Assembly (NCBI RefSeq): GCF_937616625.2
Contig: NC_065577.1
Location: 22,519,501 to 22,583,500, forward strand
Direction: 5' to 3'
Origin: Mercurialis annua
Lineage: Eukaryota; Streptophyta; Magnoliopsida; Malpighiales; Euphorbiaceae
Length of the DNA: 64,000 nt
Shown: in pieces, positions 46,961 through 59,100 of the stretch
Position numbering within the stretch: the first letter of the stretch is position 1
Layout of the letters: each line of letters begins with the position of its first letter
Position numbers and translations under genes: made by a program
Notes under the pieces: generated by a model
What the model saw: the letters and a program-made list of their open reading frames with translations, nothing else
Database searches by the model: none
Told to the model about the DNA's origin: nothing

Positions 46961-47157
46961 TTACACAAAGAGTGTGTGAAAAGTGACGATAGATTAGTAT
47001 GTCGCTTCTCAAGTCTCTTTAACGCGTCGTTCCGATTACCTAAGCATGATTAGGTTATACTACGCAAGGTGGGCGTGACAAGTTATGCTAGATTAGTATG
47101 TCGTGGCTAAAGGCTCTCTAATGTGTCGTTCCAATTATATATCCATGGTTAGGTTAT
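46961..47157 (-). repeat. 99-bp satellite, reversed, between two insertions
   Basis: About two reversed monomers separating the 365-bp element from the LTR-like fragment. Confidence 0.9.
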
Positions 47158-47798
47158 TGATAACGTTGTACATTTAGTAGGGGCGAAGCAACCTCGCCAA
47201 GAACGACCATCGCTAAGTCAAGCATTTTACAAACTGGTGTCGACATCCGACCATCTCCTAGATCATAGACATAGACCACGCGGCCTGGGGGGTCACCGGA
47301 TCGATGAACATTCGAGCATCATCCGAGACGCGTGCTTTTGGCAAGGTCGGATCAAAGATCCTGCCCGAGCTTCCAGACTAAAGACAGGAAAGCCCGGCGT
47401 AGACAACCCGAGCTTCAAGATACACTCAAGCTCTTGACCTAGAGGCAAGGGAGTTCAATTCAGACAGTCCGGGCTCTAAGCTTTATTCGAGCTCCGAGAT
47501 CTAGCTAACGAGCACACTCACGTGTACCAGATTTGGGGACCACAGAAGATCCTCTGACAGGTGCGTGAGGAATGTTCCCTCCACCTGACACACCTAACAA
47601 ACTGCGCCCCATACGGGGGATATTCTCCATGTAGGCATAACCGATTTCAGGGACCACACGAAGGACAACCTGCCAGCAAGGCAAGGTTTGCTCCTAAACC
47701 CTATCTATATAAAGGGGTTTAAGAGCAAACCCTAGGTAATTCTTTTCTCCTCTTTGAAAACCTTTCTCTTCTTTTCTTCTTCATTCGTAGCCTCGTCG
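47158..47798 (+). mobile_element. LTR-like fragment of a retrotransposon, unrelated to the Copia LTR
   Basis: 641 bp, clearly GC-richer than its surroundings, starting TGATAACG at a satellite junction. It has a promoter-like TATATAAAG at 47706-47714 followed by CT-rich leader sequence (TTCTTTTCTCCTC...CTTCTTCATTCG), the layout of an LTR's R/U5 part. Repeated GAGCTTC/CCCGAGCTT motifs occur at 47360-47500. The right end breaks into satellite (CTCGTCG|AAAAGTGAC) with no CA terminus, primer binding site or target duplication, so it is truncated. Gypsy origin is possible but unproven. The 66-codon open frame at 47237-47437 has no recognisable product. Confidence 0.6.
47706..47713 (+). promoter_or_regulatory. 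TATA box in the LTR-like fragment
   Basis: TATATAAA in the context CTATATAAAGGGG, in front of a CT-rich leader. Confidence 0.6.
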
Positions 47799-50700
47799 AA
47801 AAGTGACAATAGAATGGTTAGGTTATATTACGCAGAGTGTGCGTGAAAGTGACGCCAGATTAGTGTGTCGCATCTCAAGTCCCTTTAACGCGCCGTTTCG
47901 ATTATCTAAGCATGATTAGGTAGTGTGCGTGAAAAGTCACGCTAGATTAGTATGTCCCATCTCAAGTCTCTTTAACTCATCATTACGATTACCTAAGCAT
48001 GGTTTAATTATATTACGCAAAGTGTGCGTGAAAAGTGACGCTAGATTAGTATGTCGCGTCTCAAGTCTCTTTAACTCGTCGTTCCGATTACCTAAACATG
48101 GTTAGGTTATACTATGCAAAGTTTGTGTAAAACGTGACGCTGGATTAGTATGGCGCGTCTCAACTCTCTTTAACACGTCGTTTCGATTACCATGCTTATG
48201 TCACGTCACAAGTCTCTTTAACGCGTGTTCCGATTACCTAAGTATAGTTACGTTATATTACGCAAAGCGTGCGTGAAAAGTGACGCTAGATTAGTATGTC
48301 GCGTCACAAGTCTCTCTAATGCGTCGTTCCTATTACCTAAGCATCATATTAGGCTATATTACGCAAAGTGTGCTTGAAAAGTGACGCTAAATTAGTATGC
48401 CGCGTCTCAAGTCTCTTTAATGTGTCGTTCTGATTACCTAAGCATGGTTAGGTTATATTATGCAAAGTCTGTATAAAACGTGACACTAGATTAGTATGGC
48501 GTGCCTCAAGTCTCTTTAACGCGTCGTTTGGATTATATGCTTATGTCGCGTCTCCAGTCTCTCTAACGCGTCGTTCCGATTACCTAAGCATGGTTTGGTT
48601 ATATTATGCAAAGTGTGCGTGAAAAGTGACGCTTGATTAGTATGTCGCGTCTCAAGTCTCTTTAGTGCGTCGTTCCGATTACCTAAGAATGGTTAGGTTA
48701 TATTACACAAAGTGTGCGTGAAAAGTGACAATAGTAGTATGTTGCATCTCAAGTCTCTTTAACGCGTCGTTCCGATTACCAAAGTATGGTTATGTTATAT
48801 TACGCTAAGTACACGTTAAAAGTGTCGCTAGATTAGTATGTTGCTTCACAAGTCTCTTTAACGCGTTGTTACGATTACCTAAGCATGCTTATGTTATATT
48901 AAGTAGTGTGCGTAGAAAGTGACGCTAAATTAGTGTGGCGCGTCTCAAGTCTTTTTAACGCATCGTTTCACTTTACAAGTCTCTCTAACACATCGTTCCG
49001 ATTTCCTAAGCATGGTTAGGTTATATTACACATAGTTTAAGTGAAAATTGATAATAGATTAGTATGGCGCGTCGCAAGTCTCTTGAACATGTCGTTCCGA
49101 TTACCTAAGCATGGTGAGTTTATGTTTCGCAAAGTGTGCGTGAAAAGTGACGCCAGATTAGTATGTCGCGTCTGAAGTATCTTTAACGCATTGTTTTGAT
49201 TACCATGCTTATGTCGCGTCACAACTCTCTCTAACGCGTTGTTCCGATTACCTAAGCATGGTTGGGTTATATTACGCAAAGTGTGCGTGAAAAATGACAA
49301 TAAATTTGTATGTCGCATCTCAATTCTATTTAACGCGTCGTTTCGATTACGCTTATGCTTAGGTTATATTACGCAAAGAGTGCGTGAAAAATGACGATAA
49401 ATTAGTATGTCTCATCTCAATTTTCTTTATCGCGTCGTTTCGATTACCATTGAAAGGTTAGGTTATACTACGCAAAGTGTGCAAGAAAAGTAACGCTAGA
49501 TTAGTATGTCGCGTATCAAGTCTCTTTAACGCGTTGTCCGTTTACCTATATCATGGTTAGGTTATATTACGTAATGTGTGCGTGAAAACTGTTGCTAGGT
49601 TAGTACGTTGTGTCTTAAGTCTCCTTAAAGCGTCGTTTCGATTACCTAATCATGGTTAGGTTGTATTACGCAAAGTGTTTGTGAAAAATGACGGCCAGAT
49701 TAGTACGCCGCGTCTCAAGTCTCTTTAACGCGTCGTTCCGATTACCTAAGTAGGGCTAAGTTATATTACGCAAAGCATGCGTAAAAAGTGACGCTAGAAG
49801 TATGGCGTGTTTCATCGCGTCTCAAGTGTCTCTAACGCGTCGTTCTGATTACCTAAGCATGGTTTGGTTATATTACGCAAAGTGTGAGTGAAAACTGACA
49901 ATCAATTAGCATTTCACGTCTCAAGTCTCTTTAACGCGTCGTTCCGATTACCTAAGCATTGTTTGGTTATATTATGCAAAGTGTGCGTGAAAAGTGACAA
50001 TCAATTAGTATTTTGTGTCTCGGGTCTATTTCACGCGTCGTTCCGATTACCTAAGCATGGTTATTTTAGTGCGCGTTAAAAGTGTCGCGAGATTAGTATG
50101 TCACGTCACAAGTCTCTTTAACGCGTTATTACGATTACGTAAGCATGATTAGGTTATATTACGCTAAGAGTGCGTAAAAAATGACGCTAGATTAGTATGG
50201 CACGTCTCAAGTTTCTTTAACGCATCGTTTCATTACCATGCTTATGTCACGTTACAAGTCTCGCAAACACGTTGTTCCAATTACCTAAGCATTTGTAGGT
50301 TGTATTACGCAAATTGTGTGTGAAAAATGACAATTAATTAGTATGTCGCGTCTCAAGTCACTTTAACGCGTCGTTCCGATTACCTAAGCATGGTTATGTT
50401 ATTTTATGCAAATTGTGCGTGAAAAGTGACGCTAGATTAGTATGTCGCGTCTCAAGTCTCTTTAACGCGTCGTTCAGATTACCTATACATGGTTAGGTTA
50501 ATATTACGCAATGTGTGTGTGAAAATTGTGACTAGGTTAGTATGTCGCGTCTAAAGCTCTTTAACGCGTCGTTCCGATTACCTAAGCATAATTAGGTCAC
50601 ACTACGCAAAGTGTGCGTGAAACGTTACGCTAGATTAGTATGTCGCATCTCATGTCTCATTAACGCGTTGTTCTGATTACTTAAGCATGGTTAGGTTACA

Positions 50701-53335
50701 TTAGGCAAAGAGTGCGTAAAAAGTGACACTGGATTAGTATGGCGCGTTTCAAGTCTCTTGGACTCGTCGTTTTGATTACCATGCTTATGTCGTGTCATAA
50801 GTGTCTCTAACGCGTCGTTCTGATTATCTAAGCATGGTTAGGTTAGATTACGCAGAGTGTGCGTGAAAAGTGAAGCTAGATTAGTTTGTCGCATCTCAAG
50901 TCTCTTTAATGCGTCGTTCCGATTATCTAAGCATGTTTAGGTTGTATTACGCATAGTGTGCGTGAAAAGTGACGCTAGATTAGTATGTCATGTGTCAAAT
51001 CTATTTAACGCGTGTTCCGATTACCTAAGCGTGGTTAGGTTGTAGTACGCAAAGTGTTCTTGAAAAGTGACGCTAGATTAGTATGTCGCTTCTGAAGTCT
51101 TTTAACGCGTCGTCCCGATTACCTATGCATTGTTAGGTTATTGTTCCGATTACCTAAGCATGGTTAGGTAGTGTGTGTGAAAAGTAACGCTAGATTAGTA
51201 TGTCGCGTCTCAAGCCTCTTTAACTCGTCGTTTCGATTACCTAAGCATGGTTTAGTTATATTACGTAAAGTGTGCATGAAAGATGATGCTTGATTAGTAT
51301 GTTGCTTCTCAAGTCTCTTTAACTCGTCGTTCCGATTACCTAAGCATGGTTAGGTTATATTACGCGAAGTCTGCGTAAAAAGTGACGCTAGATTAGTATG
51401 GCGCGTCTCAAGTCTCTTTAACGCGTCGTTTCGATAACCATTCTTATGTTGCGTCACAAGTGTCTCTAACGCGTCGTTCGGATTAACTAAGCAAGGTTAA
51501 GTTATATGCGCAAAGTGTGCGTGAAAAGTGACGCTAGATTAGTAGTATGTCGCGTCTCAAGTCTCTTTATCTCGTTGTTCCGATTACCTAAGCATGGTTA
51601 GGTCATATGGCGAAACGTCTGCGTAAAAAGTGATGCCATATTAATACGTCCGCGTCTCAAGTCTTTTTAACTCGTCATTTCGATTGCCATGCTTATGTTG
51701 TGTCTCAAGTCTTGTTAACTCGTCGTTTCGATTGCCATGCTTATGTTGCGTTTCAAGTCTTGTTAACTCGTCGTTTCGATTGCCATGCTTATGTCGCGTC
51801 CCAAGTCTCTCTAACGCGTCGTTCTTATTACCTAAGCATGGTTATGTTATATTACGCAAAGTGTGCGTGAAAAGTGACGCTAGATTAGTATGTCGTGTCA
51901 CAAGTCTCTCTAACTTGTCGTTTCGATTACCTAAGCATGTTTAGATTATATTGCTCCAAGTGTTCGTGAAAAGTTAAGCTAGATTAGTATGTCGCGTCTC
52001 AAGTCCCTTTAACGCGTGTTCTTATTACCTAAGGTTAGGTTATATTACGCAAAGTGTGCGTGAAAAGTGACGCTTGATTAGTATGTCGCATCTCAAGTCT
52101 CTTTAACGCGTTGTTCCGTTTACCAAAGCATGGTTATGTTATTAAGCCAAGTGCACGTTATTAGAGTCGCTAGATTAGTATGTCGCATCACAAGTCTCTT
52201 TAACGCTTGTTTACGATTACCTAAGCATTGTTATGTTGTATTATGCAAAGTGTGAGTAAAACGTGACGCTAGATTAGTATAACGCGTCTCAAGTCTCTTT
52301 AACGTATCGTTTCGATTACCATGCTTATGTCACGTTACAAGTCTCTCTAACACGTCGTTCCAATTACCAAAGCATGGTTAGGTTATATTACACAAAGTAT
52401 GCGTGAAAAGTGATAATAGATTAGAATGTCGCGTCACAAGTCTCTTTAACGTGTCGTTCTGATTACCTAAGCATAGTTAGGTGATATTACACAATGTGTG
52501 CGTGAAAACTGTTGCTAGGTTAGTATGTCGAGTCTCAAGTCTCTTTAACACCTCGTTTCGATTACCTAATCATGGTTTGGTTTAATTATGCAAACTTTTC
52601 CCGAAAAGTGACGGCTAGATTAGTATGTCGCGTCGCAAGTCTCTTTAACACGTCGTTCCGATTACCTAAGCATGGTTCAGATATATTACATAAAGCGTGC
52701 GCAAAAAGTGACGCTAGATTAGTATGGCGCGTTTTGAGTCTCTTTAACGCGTTGTTTTGATTACTGTGCTTATGTCGCGTCACAAGTGTCTCTAACGCGT
52801 CGTTCTGATTACCTAAGCATGGTTAGATTATATTACGCAAAATGTACATGAAAAGTGACAATAGATTAGTTTGTCGTGTCTCAAGTCTTTTTAACGCGTC
52901 GTTCCGGTTACCTAGGCATGGTTAGGTTATTTTACGCAAGGTATGCGTGAATAGTGAAGCTAGATTAGTACGTCGCGTCTCAGGTCTCTTTAATGCGTAT
53001 TCCGATTACTTAAGCATGGTTAGAATATATTACGTAACGTGTGCGTGAAAAGTGACGCTAGATTAGTATGTCTCGTCTCAAGTCACATTAACGCGTCTTT
53101 CCGATTACCTATTCATGGTTAGGTTATATTACGCAAAGTGTGCGTGAAAAATGACGCTAGATTAGTATGTCGCTACTCAAGTCTCTTAAACGCGGTGTTC
53201 CGATTTCCTAAGCATGGTTTGGTTATATTACGCAAAGTTTGCGTGAAAAGTGACGCTAGATTAGTATGTCGCATGTCAAGTCTCTTTAACTCGCCGTTTC
53301 GATTACCTGAACATGGTTAGGTTATAAGCAAAGTC
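47799..53335 (-). repeat. 99-bp satellite array, reversed, block H
   Basis: Reversed monomers over 5.5 kb. A local subtype has TTTAACTCGTCG in place of TTTAACGCGTCG (47960-48080, 51210-51330, 51570-51790). 51680-51790 holds three consecutive short units of about 51 bp (TTGCCATGCTTATGTTG...), the truncated-monomer variant in tandem. No gene. Confidence 0.95.
51678..51800 (-). repeat. Tandem run of truncated satellite monomers
   Basis: Two to three adjacent near-identical half-units (each CGTTTCGATTGCCATGCTTATGTTG plus CTCAAGTCTTGTTAACT-like sequence) without the full 99-bp monomer between them. Elsewhere the half-unit occurs singly. Confidence 0.8.
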
Positions 53336-55875
53336 TTCTTAGGTAATCAGAACGACGCGTTAAAGAGACTTGAGACGCGCGACATACTAATCTAGCGTCA
53401 CTTTTCACGCACACTCTTCGTAAAATAACCTAACCATGCTTAGGTAATCGGAACGAAGCGTTATAGAGACTTGAGACGCGACATACTAATATCACTTTTC
53501 ACGCACACTTTGTATAATATAACCTAACCATGCCTTGATAATCGAAATGACGTGTAACGTGACATAAGCATGGTAATCGAAACGATGCGTTAAAGAGACT
53601 TGAGACGCGCCATACTAATCTAGCGTCACTTTTTACGCACACATTGCGTAATATTACCTAACCATGCTTTGATAATCGGACCTAACCATGCTTAGGTAAT
53701 CGGAACGAGGCGTTATAAAGACTTGATACGCGACATACTAATCCAGTGTAACTTTTCACGCACACTTTGCGTAATATAACCTAACCGTTCTTTGGTAATC
53801 GGAATAACGTGTTAAAGAGACTTGTAACGTGACACAAACATGGTAATCAAAACGACGCGTTAAAGAGACTTGAGACTTGCCATACTAATCCAGCGTCACG
53901 TTTTACGCACACATTGCGTAGTACAACCTAACCGTACTTTGGTAACCGTAACGACGTGTTAAAGAGACTTGTGTAGCGACATGAGCATGGTAATTGAAAC
54001 AACGCGTTAAAGAGACTTAAGATGCGACATACTAATCTTTTGTCACTTTTCACGCACACTTTGCATAATATAATCTAACCATGCTTAGGTAATCCAAACG
54101 ACGCATTAAAGAGACTTGAGATGCGACATAATAAACTAGCGTCACTTTTCATGTACACTTTACGTAATATAATATAACCATGCTTAGGTAATTGGAACGA
54201 CGCGTTAGAGAGACTTGTGACGCGACATACTAATCTAGCGTCACTTTTTACGCAAATTTGCGTAATATAACCTAACCATACTTAGGTAATCGGAACGACG
54301 CGTTAAAGTCACTTGAGACGCGCCATACTAATTTAGCGTCACTTTGTACTCGCACTTTGTGTAATATAACTTAACCATGCTTAGGTAATCGAAAAGACGC
54401 CTTAAATTGACTTGCGACATACTAATCTAGCGTCACTTTTCCCGCACACCTCGCGTAATATAACCATACCATGCTTAGGTAATAGGAACGACGCGTTAAA
54501 TAGACTTGAGACGCGACATACTAATCAATTGTCATTATTCACGCACATTTTGCGTAATATAACCTAACCATGTTTAGGAAATAGGAACGACGCGTTAAAG
54601 AGACTTGAGAAGTGACATACTAATCTATTTTCACTTTTCACGCACAATTTGTGTAATATAACGTAACCATGCTTAGGTAATCGGAACAACGCGTTAGAGA
54701 GACTTGTAATGCGACATAAGCATGGTAATCGAAACGACGCATTAAAGAGACTTGAGATGCGACATACTAATCTAGCGTTACTTTTCACGCACGCTTTGTG
54801 TAATATAACCAAACCATGCTTAGGTAATCGGAACAATGCGATAAAGAGAATTGAGATGCAACATACTAATCTAGCGTCACTTTTCACGTACACTCTGTGT
54901 AATATAACCAAACCATGCTTAAGTAATTGGAACGACGCGTTAAATAGACTAATGACGCGACATACTAATCTATTGTAATTGTTCACGCACACTTAGCCTA
55001 ATATAACCTAACCATGCTTAGGTAATCGGAACGACGCGTTAGGGAGACTTGTGACGCGACATAAGCATGGTAATCAAAACAACACATACCTAACCATACT
55101 CAGGAAATCACAACCACGTGTTAGAGAGACTTTTCACGTGACATACTAATCTAGCGTCACTTTTCACGCACACTTTGACCTAACCATGCTTAGATAATCG
55201 GAACGTTAAAGAGACATGAGACGCGATATACTAATCTAGCGTCACTTTTCACGCACCTAACCAAGCTTAGATAATCGGAACGACGCATTAGAGACACTTG
55301 TGACGCGACATAAGCATGGTAAGCAAAACAACGCGTTAGAGAGACTTAATATGCGCCATACTAATCTGGTGTCACTTTTTACTCACTCTTTGCGTAATAT
55401 ATCGTAACCGTGCTTAGGTAATCGGAACAACACGTTAAGAGACTTGTGACGTAACATACTAATCCACCGTAATTTTTCACGCACACTTTGCGTAATATAA
55501 TCAAACCATGCTTAGGTAATCGGAACGACGTGTTAAAGAGGCTTGAGACGCGACATACTAATCAAGCGACAGTTTTCATGCACACATGTAGTATAACCTA
55601 ACCATGCATAGGTAATCGGAACGACACAAAGAGACTTAAGACGCGACATACTAATCTAGCGTCACTTTTCACGGACACTACCTAACAATGCTTAGATAAT
55701 CCGAACGACGCGTTAAAGAGACTTGAGACGCGACACACTAATCTAGCGTCACTTTTCACGCATACTTTGCGTAATATAACCTAACAATGCTTGGGTAATC
55801 GGAACGACGCGTTAAAGAGACTTAAGACGCGACATACTAATCTAGAGTCACTTTTCACGCACACGTTGTGTAATA
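53336..55875 (+). repeat. 99-bp satellite array, forward, block I
   Basis: Orientation returns to forward at TTATAAGCAAAGTC|TTCTTAGGTAATC. Several units are truncated: 53683-53700 repeats CCTAACCATGCTTAGGTAATCGG after a cut monomer, and 55080-55280 has three monomers missing the GCGTAATATAA segment. It ends at the MITE insertion site. No gene. Confidence 0.95.
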
Positions 55876-56148
55876 CTCCCTCCGTCCCAATAGAGTTGTC
55901 CACTTTGAGAAATGTTTTTGTCGCAAAACTCTTGTCCACTTTCAAAAAGTAACTAACTTTTACACTCAATTTTCTATATTTAAAATCCACTAATGAGTAA
56001 ATTGAAAGTAAATTATTAGTGGACCCTATATTAAATAGGGGTATGACAAGAAAAGTAAGGAAAATTTTACAAACTCCATAAATAATAATTACTTTTCTTA
56101 AACTGTGTGATAAAGGCAAAGTGGACAATTCTATTGGGACGGAGGGAG
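55876..56148. mobile_element. Stowaway-type MITE (Tc1/mariner)
   Basis: 273 bp with terminal inverted repeats of about 30 bp (CTCCCTCCGTCCCAATAGA...), flanked by a TA duplication (55874-55875 and 56149-56150). CTCCCTCCGTCCC is the standard Stowaway terminus, and TA is the family's target site. The interior is AT-rich and non-coding. Removing the element restores a canonical GTGTAATATAACC monomer. The 115-codon frame crossing it on the minus strand is accidental. Confidence 0.96.
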
Positions 56149-59100
56149 TATAACCTAACCATGCATAGGTATACGGAACACGCGTTAAAGAGACTTAAGA
56201 CGTGACATACTAATCTAGCGTCACTTGTCACGCACACTTTGCGTAATATAACCTAACCATGCTTAGATAATCGGAACGACACGTTAAAGAGACTTGAGAC
56301 ACGACATACTAATCTAGCTTCAATTTTCACGCACACTCTGCGTAATCTAACCTAACCATGCTTAGATAATCATAACGACATGTTAGAGACACTTGTGACG
56401 CGACATAAGCATGGTAACCGAAACTACACGTCAAAGAGACTTAAAAAACGCCATGCTAATCTAGTGTCACTTTTTACGCACTCTTTGTGTAATATAACCT
56501 AACCATGCTTAGGTAATCAGAACGATGCGTTAAAGAGACTTGAGATGCGACATACTAATCTAGCGTAACTTTTCCTGCACACATTGCGTAATGTGACCTA
56601 ACCATGCTTAGGTAATCGGAACGACGCGTTAAAGAGACTTGAGACGCGCCATACTAATCTAGTGTCACTTTTCACGCAAACATTGTGTAATATTAACCTA
56701 ACCATGTATAGGTAATCGGAACGACGCGTTACTTATCTAGCGTCACTTTTCACGCACAATTTGCGTATAAGAACATAACCATGCTTAGGTAATCGGAATG
56801 ACGCGTTAAAGTGACTTCAGATGCGACATACTAATCAATTGTCACTTTTAACGCACAATTTGCGTAATACAACCTACAAATGCTTAGGTAATTTGAACGA
56901 CATGTTTGAGAGACTTGTAACGTGACATACGCATGGTAATCGAAACAACGCGTTAAAGAGACTTGAGACATGTCATACTAATCTAGCGTCATTTTTTACG
57001 CACACTTAACGTAATATAACCTAACCATGCTTAGGTAATCGTAACAACGCGTTAAAGAGACTTGTGACGTGACATACTATTCTAGCGACTCTTTTAACGC
57101 GCAGTAACATAACCACGCTTAGGTAATCGGAACGACGCGTTAAATAGACTTGAGACACAAAATAGTAATTGATTGTCACTTTTCACGCACATTTTGCGTA
57201 ATATAACCTAACCATGTTTAGGTAATCGGAACGACGCTTTAAAGAGACTTGAGACGCGAGATACTGATTTTTTTATAAGTTTTCACGGACACTTAGCGTA
57301 ATATAACCAAACCATGCTTTGGTAATCAGGACGCGTTAGAGACACTTGTGACGCGACATGAGCACAGTAATTGAAACGCCATATTAAAGAGACTTGAAAC
57401 GCGCCATACTAATCTAGTGTCACTTTTTACGCACGCTTTGCGTAATATAACCTAACCATGCTTAGATTATCGGAACGACGCGTTAAAGAGACTTGAGACG
57501 CGGCATACTAATCTAGCCGTCACTTTTCACTCACACTTCGCGTAATAAAACCTAACCATGATTAGGTAATCGGAACAACGCTTTAAAGACACTTGAGAAG
57601 CGACATACTAATCTAGCGTCACTTTTCACGCACACTTTGCGAAAAATAAACTCCTCATGTATAGGTAATCGGAACGACATGTTAAAGAGACGTGCGACGC
57701 GACATACTAATCTATTGTCACTTTTCACGCACACTATGTGTAATATAACCTAACCATGCTTTGGAAATCGGAACATTGTGTTAGATAGACTTGTAACGTG
57801 ACATAAGCATGGAATAGAAACAAAGCGTTAAAAAGACTTGAGACGTGCCACACTAATCTATCCTCACTTTTTACTTAAACTACGTAATATAACTTAAGCA
57901 AGCTTAGGCAATCGTAACAACACGTTAAAGAGACTTGTGATGAGACATACTAATTCTGCGATACTTTTAACGCGCACTTGGCGTAATATAACATAACCAT
58001 GATTTGGTAATCGGAACGACGCGGTATAGAGACTTTGAGACACGACATGCTAATCTATTATCACTTTTCACACACACTTTGCGTAATATAACTTAACCAT
58101 TCTTAGGTAATCGGAACGAAACATTGAAGAGAGTTGAGACGCAACATATTAATCAAGCGTCACTTTCACGCACACTTTGCGTAATATATCCTAACTATGC
58201 ATAGGTAATCGGAATAAGCGTTAAAGAGACTTGTGATACGACATAAGCATGGTAATCGAAACGACGCGTTAAAGAGACTTGAGACGCGCCATAAGCATTA
58301 TAATCCAAACGACGCGTTAAAGAGACTTGAGGCACGCCATACTAATCTAGCGTCACGTTTTATGCAGACTTTGCGTAATATAACCTAACCATGCTTAGGT
58401 AATCGGAATGACGCATGAAAGAGACTTGAGACGCGGCATACTAATCTAGCGTCACTTTTCACGCACATTTGGTTCAATATAACCTAACAATGCTTGGGTA
58501 ACCGGAACGACGCGTTAGAGAGATTTGAGACGCTACATAAGCATTGTAATCAAAACGACGCGTTAAAGAGACTTGAGACGCGACATACTAATTTAGCTTC
58601 ACTTTTCACGCACACTTTGCGTAATATAGCCTAATGATGCTTAGGTGACGCGTTAGAAAGACTTGTGACGCGACATATAAATCTAGTGTCACTTTTCACG
58701 CACACTTTGCGTAATATAACTCAATCATGCTTAGGTAATCAGAACGACGCGTTTGAGAGACTTGTGACGCGACATAAGCATGGTAATAAAAACGACGCGC
58801 TAAAGTGCACGTCATACTAATCTAGCGTCACTTTTTTATGCAGACTTTGCGTAATATAACCTAACCATGCTTAGGTAATTAGAATGACAAATTAAAGAGA
58901 CTTGAGACGCGACATACTAATTTAGCGTCACTTTTCACGCACACTTTGCGTAATATAGCCTAATGATGCTTAGGTAATCAGAACGACGTGTTAGAGAGAC
59001 CTGTAACGCGACATACTCATCTAGCGTCACATTTCACGCACACTTTGCGTAATATAACATAACCATGCTTAGGTAATCGGAACACACGTTAAAGAGACTC

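Noticed and set aside
49037..49318. Frames reading LTRHTNLLSLFTHTLRNI-type repeats
   Set aside because: The same satellite read on the other strand; chance absence of stops in a multiple-of-three repeat, with no start context or conserved domain.
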